Shown piece by piece: positions 56,027 to 64,000 of a stretch of DNA of 64,000 nt; within the stretch, counting starts at the first letter, position 1, and each line of letters opens with the position of its first letter. The notes under the pieces were generated by a model, which saw only the letters and a list, made by a program, of their open reading frames with translations, did not search any database and was not told the DNA's origin. The position numbers and the translations under genes were made by a program. The stretch is taken from the NCBI GenBank assembly GCA_033439765.1, contig JAULSN010000008.1, positions 1,426,001-1,490,000 of the forward strand, given 5' to 3'. The stretch is from Lasiosphaeria ovina. Its lineage: Eukaryota > Ascomycota > Sordariomycetes > Sordariales > Lasiosphaeriaceae.

Positions 56027-59000
56027 CTTTTAGCCCAACTCGCAACAATTCTGCATTGCTAGACCAGTCAAACTTCTCAGTCTTCAGAGTTGCCGTAGCT
56101 TTGCAATCCTGGGCCGTGAAATATCAAACGTGCCGGCCGCCAGTGTCTCGGGCAGGTTCCAGGCTTCTAGAACTCGAGCTCAGCGGCACAGCTTATAGCC
56201 TCGCAGGGCCAGGGCAGCTGAAGAGGCGCAGATACGTGGAAGTAGCGATGAAGACCCCAGACATTAGTAGAAAAGTCTTGCCCGGGATCTGCACGCCGGC
56301 CGGTTCCAATGGCACCCAACAGCGGCGGGCAGGCAGGTCTAGACGAGACGATGCTTGTTAATGGAAGGATTGTCCGCGTTCCTGTCTTGGTTCCTGAGCA
56401 GCCTGAGGGATCGAGGGGCCAATGGGAGGCGCAGTGAAATTGGGTGGCCGGCAAAGCCGCAGGAGCAGTGGCAGAAATGTCAGGGCAGGGTGAAGCTTTG
56501 GTGGTGTTGCAGGCCGTTTAAAACAAAGTGGCACTCCAACACCCGTCAAGCGTTGTGGGCCGGGCCGGTTGAGAAGTTGCGAGTTTGGAGGGGAGAAATG
56601 TCTTTTTTTTGTGCTTCTGTCCACAACGGCGGCAAGACATAAACGCCGATCATGAAGACTAGGTTAGGTTACGGATGACGGGACACGAGCACTGAAGTAG
56701 AATTGGAGAGGGAGCAATGGCGCCTCTTTGAATGAATGCAGCAGCTCAACCCTGTCAGAGTGTGTTCCGTCAGCGAGGACTCCGAAACGGCCTTCGGATT
56801 TCGAAGTGCCGCTCTGGGCCCTGGCCTCTGAGCTCTGGGGGTATGTCTCTGAGAAAGATGGGGGCGTGTGAGAGTGTGTGTGTGCCCATGTGTAAGTAAG
56901 ATGGAAAGTGTGTGTGTGTGGTGCGTGTCTCAAGGGGACGGATATACCGTCAATACTGCACCAGCGTGTGCGTCCAGTCCAGACATAGCTACCTACATAC
57001 ACATTGGTAACACAACCATGCCGTGGCGGGCTGCTCGATGGTGACGCTGTCCTGGGTATTTGCGCGTCTAAAGAAATGAATCAAGGTTTAGGGGCCAGTT
57101 GCTTCTGCATGACAAGTGCTCCCGAGGGCCTTGTTCATTGGCCGATAATGAGCAGGCTATGGTTGTGGTGTGCGCGTGCAGAGAAACTTGGGTTGTACAG
57201 AAGGAATGCGCAGATGGTGTGTCAGAGCGATGCATGATACCTTCCACGGGCACTACGGGTGCATGGTATGGAGCTGGAAGGTGAGGTAAGGTAGGTCTGG
57301 CAGTTATGGATGGTAAGGTAGGTAACCCGCCCGGGTGCCTAGCGTCTGCGTTCGGCGCCCTGCACACTCTAAACATTGAGATGTCGAGCTCAAGCTCGAG
57401 TCCAGAACCCGCGAACCCGCTCCGGCGACCGTGGGGTTGAAAGGCGGCCGGGGGACCCTTGTGCTGCAGATTTGCCCAGTTGGGTAGTTCAGGGAATACG
57501 TCCTTCGGATCTGCCCCGCCCGCTCGGGAGCAGCCTCTGGCCCCTGTCGTTGTAACTTCCATCGTTGTCGCCTGGGAGGCAGGGTGGGCACCTCAGTTGT
57601 GTGCCGACAGCCCAGTCCCAGTCCAGACAGCCCGGACAACCAACCCGTCGTGTAAGAAAAGAAGCGCAGACGCCTGACCACCACGGGCGGGCCACTCACT
57701 GGCAGTGACACCACAACAAGTTACGGATACGGTGCGGCATGCTCCGTACCTAGGTCCACGCCGCCTCGCCCTCGACACACGCTAACAACCACCAATTGCC
57801 ACTTAGGGCGTTCGCTCGCTTGCCGGACATGGGGCGGGCGTAGACGGCGTGGTTACACAAAGGGTTTTTGGCCGTGGCACCGTCAACCTGAAGGGACACG
57901 CCATGGAGCATCGGTCCAACGCGCGATGGCCGCCCTGTTGAGGTGAGGTGCGGTACTGTGCTGTGCTGTGCTCTGCAGTCATGCTCCTGGGGGTTGGCTT
58001 CCAATGTGCGCCGAGGACGTCTAGGGCAGTGACACATCGCCTGTCGCACAAGCATCACCAAAAGATGACTTCACTGCCTATGGCTGGGGTTGGGGTGCCG
58101 GGTGCAGAAGTGCGGTATAGCCTCGTAGCACACGAGCGGTACCACCAAGGGGGTCAGGGAGAGAAACAGACGCGGAAGAGGGCAACCGTCGGTCCTGTCA
58201 ATTAGGTGCCCCTTCTTCAGATTTGGAGATAGATACGAATAGCCCGTGCGGGGAAGAGACGAAACCCAACCAAAGAGAGGCAGAGGCGTACACGGCCGGA
58301 GTTCCGCTTGCCCCGGACCAATGCTTGAGCAGCATGAACAAGTCGTCGTCGGATGGGTAGGGCTAAATACAAAAACTTTGGTAGCTATTGCCGTATTAAA
58401 TCAAGGCACGAAGCACGTAAGGCACCTACCTCCATACCATACACATTCGGCGAGCCGTTGGCGAGAAGGGCTGGAGGGTGAAAGGCGGGACGAAGGGGAA
58501 CACGGCTGGAGTGTGTGGAGGCGTGGCGTGGGGGGGGGAGGGTTCGGAAGGGAGAGAGAGAGAAAGGGTGGGCCAAACTCGACGACCGTGACAGCTAAGG
58601 GCGAAGTTGCCCAATCTGAGGCGGCCCTGATCGAGGCCGAAGGATGATGGTGAGGTCGCACAGTCCGAGTCGAGAAATGAAAACCCTCAAGGGCAACAAT
58701 CCCGATGTGGCTGCATCAGTGAAGAGGCGCTGGGCCGCTGGCCTGAGGTGCAGTGAGGTGCAGTCACCTCAATGGCAGAGAGCGGACATGCAGCGGCATC
58801 GCGAAGCCCGGGGTGGTATTCAGCAACGGCGAGCCAATCCGTAAACGGCCAGCGAAATAGACTAAATAAACGCGCGAGACCCGTGCAGATGTCATAAGCA
58901 GGGTAGGTTTGTGATAATCTCCAAGGGCGAATCATCGAGGGAGAGCGAAGTGCAGAAGTGCAGCAGCGTAGCGTATGCAACTCGGTACTGAGCGACAGGG

Positions 59001-59631
59001 AACGGAGGTTGGAGTCTGTCATGGCCGCGGCTTTGTGTACCGCGAGCTATGGCAGATTGTTGCGGACGATTGATGGATGCCGTGGGATGGGAGAACCGAA
59101 GTCCATAGGTTCCATTTCCGACTTGGGGTTGCGGGGGAGCTGTTGCCGGGAATAGCGCCTCTGCTGACTCCCTCAACCCTTCTTGCCCGTTTGTGTAACA
59201 CAACTGGTGCAAGTTCTCTTTCCGCTCTCGGCAAGCTGGAGCTGCATTTCACTGCTCAGGAAGGCGCATCTTGCGACGACGGGAGCTTGGGCCGTCTTCT
59301 TCATCAATTCCTAGCAGTTGGCTTGCTTGCTAAGGCACATACACGGATGAGCACTCTACAATACTTACCTCGCTCCTTCCCTCTAGGCTGCAATGACCTC
59401 ACCTCATATCGGCAACGAGAAGCCGAGAACCTAGAAAGCAGCAACAGCCGCTGTGACTGTCCTGTGGTTTCCAGGCTAGGTAGGTAGTCTGTGCAATCTG
59501 AAGTGGGATGGGCTATGCAGGCCTCAGGACCAGACCCAGCCCCGATCAATCCTTCTGCTCCCAATCCATTACAATGCTCTTGGCGGCAGGCAACTTCCAG
59601 GCTGCTTTCCTATGTGCCCGGTTTGAAACCT

Positions 59632-59679
59632 GAGGCACTTGGTTGCTCAGGCACTTGGTTGCTGAGGCACCTGGTTGCT
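59632..59679 (+). repeat. 16-bp tandem repeat, three copies
   Basis: Units 59632-59647, 59648-59663 and 59664-59679, consensus GAGGCACTTGGTTGCT, with one mismatch each in copies two and three and a decayed fourth start. Confidence 0.92.
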
Positions 59680-59970
59680 TAAGCACCTTGAGGACTGCTG
59701 TCGTCGTCACAGTGGGTGGTGGTGTTATGTAATCGGTAGCTGTTTCGCGTGTAATTAATCCACTGATCGGCAATTCCAGTCTGTGTAATACAGCGCGTCG
59801 CAGGTGCAACAACAGCACTCCGCAAAGCTTCCCGTTGTACGGAGCCTCGGGCCAAAAGTGTTTAACACTTTCCTGGACCAGCCTTACGTAAGGACAGAGC
59901 CCAAAACGCGACACTACTATTAATACTGTGTAAGCAGTTCGCTAAAATGCCAAGGTCTCAGGGACTGGAC

Positions 59971-60021
59971 CGCTAGCGCTTAGGGATTTGAGCGCTAGAA
60001 TTCAGCAGTGAGTCCCTAAAG
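59971..60021. repeat. nested inverted repeats (hairpin or small element end)
   Basis: CTAGCGC at 59973-59979 pairs with GCGCTAG at 59992-59998 across a 12-nt loop. In addition GCTTAGGGAT (about 59978-59987) is nearly the reverse complement of AGTCCCTAAAGC (60010-60021). The two foldings exclude each other. No target-site duplication was identified. Confidence 0.6.
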
Positions 60022-60277
60022 CTCTAGTGATAAGGGTGTTTTCTAAGCACTGTCATTACGTAAGACAGGTACAAGCGAGTGTCAAGACTTTTGCAATGTG
60101 CAATGCCAACCTACCTTAAACTTCAAAATCCGGCATCCAGTGAGCGGCAATGAAGTAAAGACGGAACCCCCCTGGCCATCAGCAGGACAGCAACAACTTC
60201 CCTGTGAAGTGGTGGGCAAACATCGAAAAAGAGAGCGACAAAAGTCAAGGAGAGACATCGGAGGAGAGCCAGTGAAA

Positions 60278-62856
60278 ATGGCATCGCATGAAAATGACAC
60301 TCTAAGTGATCTCTTGGGCGACCTCGAGGCGGGTATGGACAATTCAATTGAGATGCGCATCTCATCTCGTGTGGTGCAAGCACAGCCAGGAACGAAACGC
60401 TAAAACCAAGGCAGCCTCCAAACTCCCAGCCAAGCGTCGCCAGGCAACCGTCAAGCCGACGGTTGAGAAGACGACCTCCCTACTGTACGAAAGGGGCGCC
60501 CTCCCTGACGAGCTAGCCCGTCTGGTCGACCTTGTCACTCTCCGCAATCACCTCGACCAGGCGAGCCTCGCCGCCATCGTGCGCAACTTGTACCCGGCGG
60601 GCAAGGTGGACGACGATGTCGTCTTGTGCGTCGTTGGCGCCCTTGGCCACGGCCAGCTCAAGCCCGCCCTGACCCTCCAGGCCCTGTTACTGAGATGGCT
60701 CGTCATGGCCTACCACCTGCTGCAGAATCCAGACATCCTGTCACAGGCGTACGGCGTCTTTTTCAACCTACTCGGCACTGCTGCCATTCGGTAAGGCCGC
60801 CTTCCTCCTGGCGGTGTCACGGAGTTTCGCGTCGCCTCCTTTCGGAAACCCCGTCGGCATGTTTGGCTTACTGATTCTTTCCACAGGCCCCAGCTGTGCC
60901 ATCTACTCGCCCTAATCACGCGACGCAAACATGTCAGACCGTTCAGGATACAGGCAATGTGAGTTTTGCGCATTCCTCGGGCAGAATATGCGTATGCGCA
61001 CAGCTCTGACGGACCGCCGTGCAGACTGGCACTGTCCAGGCAGACAGGCAGCGATCCGCACCTGACAGGCCTCTTGCGCGTGTTCAAGAACTACTACCCC
61101 GAGATCATCGTGGGCGAAGTTACAAAGGGGCGGGCCACAGCCTTCAAAGTAGGTGGAACTTTTCGACGTGTCTGAAGTTGCCAGCAGAGAAGCTGACCGC
61201 GAGCCAGCATCCTGATCCCCAATGGCGGGATAGAGTAAACAAAATCCAGCAGCAGCAGCAGCTCGACCGCCAAGATGATGGCGGGACTAGGAACGGGTTC
61301 GCCGTCAACCATGCCATGGGCCGGCAGATGAATGGCGCGATGGCCTCTTTGTTCCCAGCTGTGCACACCCAGCATGCCCAAGAGGTACGTCGCGTGGTCA
61401 GGAAGACCAAGGCTAGTTGCTAATTGCTCCCAGAGCTCATTGACCCTTGAAGAAATTGACAAGGCCGAGAAATTTGTGGACAACCTGGAAAAGATTGAGT
61501 TGCCGACCCAGCTTGTCGCCGTCATAGCGGATCCTCTGCTTCAGAAGCTTTTGCTCTTGCGGCCAGATGCCGACGCCTCCGCTCGTATAAGCAACTGGGT
61601 TATGGCCTGCCTGGGCGATGTGGCGGCTGGAGACACGGATCCGGCTCTCATGCTCGATATGCTGGAGGTCGTCCACGACTACGTTCTGAACACCAAGGTT
61701 CGTGATCTCGAGTCTGAATTTCCTATCCCTTGCTGACCTAATCGCTTGCCAGACCCTGCCACCTTTGCTCCTGACCTTCTTACAGGTGTTCCTGGGAACG
61801 TGGAATGGCGTAGACAAGAGAAACGATGTGCTCGAGACTGTTAGCTATACCCCTTTGGGCGATTTTAAGAGCAAGCCCCCCCCCCCTGGAATCGTCCAAA
61901 CACATGTCAACTGACCCCTTGCAGAGCTCTACAAAAAACTCTTCCAGCTCTTCGAGAGCTCACTGCTGGACAACACGGCAGCCTCTCAGGTATCGCTGCT
62001 GAAGTTCTACACCCTGCTCCTCCGACGATGGTCCATCGCAATGCGTGCGTCCCAGGACAGCGTCGACCCTGTGCTACCGGATGGCTCAGCCGGGGACCTC
62101 GTGAGCCACGTCAACAAGCTCGCCCTGACGCTGACGCAGACGGCGCCGGGGGCCGCCACGCAGCTGGCCATCCTCGACTTCTACGAATGCTTCGCGTCCG
62201 TCTTCTCGACACCGCGGCTGCTGCGGTCTGTCGACCTCTGCATCCCACCGGCGCTCGTCGTGTACCCCATGGTGTTTGGCGACTCGCTAGTGGTGCTCTC
62301 GCGGCTGTGCGGCATCCTGGCCGCGTACAAGCGCGCGTGGGAGTCCATCATGGCGCCGTCGTCGCCGGCGGCGCGCCAGCTGACGCGCCGCGAGCGCGAG
62401 CAAGTCAACACGTTCAACGGCTTCCTGATGGACCTCTGCAACTGCCTCTGGCGCGGGCGCGCCTTCGCTACCGCGGACCTCAACGCCCAGGGCTGCGGCA
62501 TCCCGCGCGCCCTCGAGCCCGCCCTCGACTCGTACGTGCGCGCCGTCGACTCGGAGTTGGCCCTCGGCGCCCTCTTCGGCCTGTCGTACTCGCCCGTGCT
62601 GTGTCTACAGGCCATTTCGTACGTGCGCGGGCTCGAGGAGGCCGAGATCGAGGCCTCGCCCGACGGCCTGCGCTCCCGCCACGCCGGGCCCGTCACCCAG
62701 GCCTCGTTGACCCGCCTGGCCAGCAGGGGCGGCGTGGCCCTGTCGTTTCCGGAATACAGGTCCGGCGTGCTCAAGTACCTCGAGTCGAACGGGTTCCCGG
62801 GCGTCCCGGAGCTGATGTACAACACGATGAAGAATCTCATGAAAGAGCGAAAATAA
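60278..62856 (+). CDS. mis6: kinetochore protein Mis6 / CENP-I (Ctf3)
   Basis: Eight exons: 60278-60332, 60415-60790, 60887-60958, 61025-61148, 61208-61384, 61434-61697, 61753-61870 and 61925-62856, giving 705 residues. Mis6/CENP-I is a HEAT-like subunit of the inner kinetochore (CCAN) needed for CENP-A loading and chromosome segregation. The join of exons 1-2 gives LSDLLGDLEAASKLPAKRRQ, then TVEKTTSLLYERGALPDELA. Family blocks follow: RPQLCHLLALITRRKHVRPF, LLRVFKNYYPEIIVG, FKHPDPQWRDRV. LTLEEIDKAEKFVDNLEKIE and ELPTQLVAVIADPLLQKLL come next, and a C-terminal PEYRSGVLKYLESNGFPGVP. A short CAG-coded Gln run lies in exon 5 (about 61247-61261). The last intron, 61871-61924, appears to be GC-AG. 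It converges with the Caf16-like gene, 358 bp apart. Confidence 0.88.
61871..61924 (+). other. probable GC-AG intron (mis6 intron 7)
   Basis: Donor AAGA|GCAAGC, acceptor CTTGCAG|AG, length 54 nt. The exon before ends after one base of a codon and the exon after supplies the two bases needed to continue LYKKLFQLFESS in frame. The only GT dinucleotides in the interval would leave introns of about 30 nt or less. Confidence 0.6.
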
Positions 62857-63214
62857 GCCGGCATGTAACGCGTGGCAGTTTAGCAGGATTACAACCCTTT
62901 TTTGTGTCTAATTTACTTTCTCCGAGGCCAAGAATGCAGGTGCAGAGCTGTTCTGTTTGTTTATTGGACTGGTAATTGCCTACCTACCTGTTTTATGCCA
63001 AGAGCAAACGCCATGTTAAATGCGTTGGGTATCATGTTAAAAAGAAAAAAGAAAATGAAATGAGAATGTGATGATGAAATCCCCATGAAATGTTGAAAAC
63101 CCGACACTCCTGATCCCTTCTTTTTCAGCCGCAACCCAAAACAATGTCCGCCCTGCTATCCCCCTTTCCTTGGTCTGCGTCTCATGTTCCCTTTCGAGCA
63201 TGAACATCTGGCCA
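62857..63214. other. convergent spacer, mis6 / Caf16-like gene
   Basis: 358 bp between two converging stop codons. A/T-rich around 63030-63100 with AAAATGAAATGA words; likely holds both poly(A) sites. No ORF of note. Confidence 0.6.
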
Positions 63215-64000
63215 CTACGACGACGGCGCCTTCGGTTCGAAACCGTAGCCGCCAATGCCGCCAGTCGTGTAGCTGCGGCCCTCGGGACCGCGGCGGTTCT
63301 GGCTCCGGGGCCCGCGGACCTTGAGGTCGTCGCGCAGCCAGCGCAGGACCAGCTGGCCGAGGCGGCTGTTCCCGGGAGCTAGCAGCACGTCGTCGCCGGG
63401 CTGGGGCGGCGCGGCGGCGGTCTCTTCCTCGGCGGCGCGAAGCAGCTCGTCGGCAGGGCCCCAGCCTCTGACAGTCCCCATGTGCATGTGCACGAGGTGC
63501 GTGGGCCAGCCGGCTAGGTTGTCGAGGATGTGGGTAGCATAAACGACGGTGCAGCCGCGCAGCTCCGTCTCGCGGTACAAAAAGGCCAGGAACTGCGAGC
63601 GGCTCCACACGTCGAGGTCGACGGTGATCTCGTCGAGCAGCAGCACGGTCCACGGGCGGATCAGGCCCATGGCCAGCTGGACGCGGCGGCGCTCGCCGTC
63701 GCTGACGGCGTGCATGCGCCAGGCCGTGTCGATGTCGAGGACCGCCACCAGCTCGTCGCGCCGCGCCGGGTAGTAGTCGCCGCCGACGGAGCGCAGCAGC
63801 TCGTCGACGCCAATGTCGGTGCGCACGATGGCGTTGAGCACCCACTCGAGCCCCAGGTACGTGACGCCCTCGAGCCCGTCCTTGAAGGGGTCGACGCCGC
63901 CGACGCGGATCGCCCCCGCCGGTGCCAGCCGCTTGCCGGCCAGCAGCCGCAGCAGCGTCGTCTTGCCGGCGCCGTTGGCCCCGATCAGCAGCGTGCGCGA
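63215..64000 (-). CDS. caf16: Caf16-like soluble ABC ATPase (CCR4-NOT associated), 5' end outside window
   Basis: The frame reads from the window edge (64000) to the stop at 63215-63217 with no intron, giving 261 residues of the C-terminal part. Caf16 is a single-ABC, membrane-free ATPase associated with the CCR4-NOT/mediator machinery. Visible: Walker A GANGAGKTT at the very start, then PFKDGLEGVTYLGLEWV. The atypical signature is VSDGERRRVQLAMGL in place of LSGGQ, followed by Walker B VLLLDEITVDLDVW and the switch His in YATHILDN. The variant signature and HMHMGTVR are typical of Caf16 rather than transporters. A Gly/Arg/Pro-rich tail ends it. The N-terminal strands and start lie beyond base 64000. 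Confidence 0.85.
   Translation of the reverse strand, partial: SRTLLIGANGAGKTTLLRLLAGKRLAPAGAIRVGGVDPFKDGLEGVTYLGLEWVLNAIVRTDIGVDELLRSVGGDYYPARRDELVAVLDIDTAWRMHAVSDGERRRVQLAMGLIRPWTVLLLDEITVDLDVWSRSQFLAFLYRETELRGCTVVYATHILDNLAGWPTHLVHMHMGTVRGWGPADELLRAAEEETAAAPPQPGDDVLLAPGNSRLGQLVLRWLRDDLKVRGPRSQNRRGPEGRSYTTGGIGGYGFEPKAPSS

Larger units (their letters stand above)
56027..60277. other. divergent spacer, GH3C-GNAT / mis6
   Basis: 4.25 kb without a recognised gene. I looked here for the missing GH3 barrel and did not find it. Features seen: a GTGTGTG patch at 56870-56920; a G-run near 58531-58540; a 16-bp tandem repeat at 59632-59679; and a hairpin-like inverted repeat at 59971-60021. Many short overlapping open frames look random. 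Confidence 0.5.

Noticed and set aside
58246..58647. 133-codon plus-strand frame
   Set aside because: Gly/Arg/Glu-rich composition follows the local G/A-rich DNA; no recognisable motif.
60278..60403. A 42-codon first ORF as a separate small protein upstream of mis6
   Set aside because: Splicing at 60332/60415 joins its first 18 codons to the Mis6 frame and gives the expected LEAASKLPAKRRQ sequence; the remainder is intron.

Overview
The window is nuclear DNA of a filamentous ascomycete, most likely a Sordariomycete. The evidence is genes with several short introns (about 50-140 nt) bearing GTAAGT/GTGAGT-type donors and CTAAC-like branch points, a HET-domain gene with ankyrin repeats, long microsatellite-rich intergenic stretches, and protein families typical of Pezizomycotina. 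There are no operons, and no rRNA, tRNA, CRISPR array or intact transposon was recognised. I could not name the species.

Layout. (1) 0.2-6.1 kb: gamma-glutamyltransferase-like enzyme (+), monothiol glutaredoxin Grx5 (-) and a family III CoA-transferase / alpha-methylacyl-CoA racemase-like enzyme (+). (2) 9.9-13.8 kb: a large HET-coiled-coil-ankyrin gene (+) in a gene-poor pocket. Its frame is broken by one in-frame TAG where the HET consensus expects Trp. (3) 15.2-21.8 kb: dynamin Vps1 (-) and a WDR26/Gid7-type CTLH-WD40 protein (-). (4) 21.8-35.4 kb: 13.6 kb without a confident gene. It holds simple repeats and, at 23.3-26.0 kb, several short coding-like fragments in shifting frames that may be a decayed or missed gene. 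(5) 35.4-49.2 kb: a PH-domain protein (+), the importin-alpha exporter Cse1 (-) and an intronless tuberin/TSC2 homologue (+). (6) 49.2-54.3 kb: microsatellite-rich spacer. (7) 54.3-56.0 kb: a protein keeping only the C-terminal GH3 domain of a fungal beta-N-acetylglucosaminidase fused to a GNAT domain (-), with a start codon apparently split by an intron. (8) 60.3-64 kb: kinetochore protein Mis6/CENP-I (+) and the 3' part of the Caf16-type ABC ATPase gene (-), cut by the window edge.

Most genes are housekeeping and not functionally linked to each other: glutathione/thiol chemistry (GGT, Grx5), membrane traffic (Vps1), ubiquitin ligase assembly (Gid7), nuclear transport (Cse1), TOR control (Tsc2), centromere (Mis6) and CCR4-NOT (Caf16). 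The accessory signals worth following are the interrupted HET-ankyrin gene with five near-identical 99-bp repeats, the GH3C-GNAT orphan, two probable GC-AG introns (Cse1, Mis6), and the fragment cluster at 23.3-26.0 kb. Exon coordinates were derived by hand from reading frame, splice motifs and family conservation; no transcript data were available.
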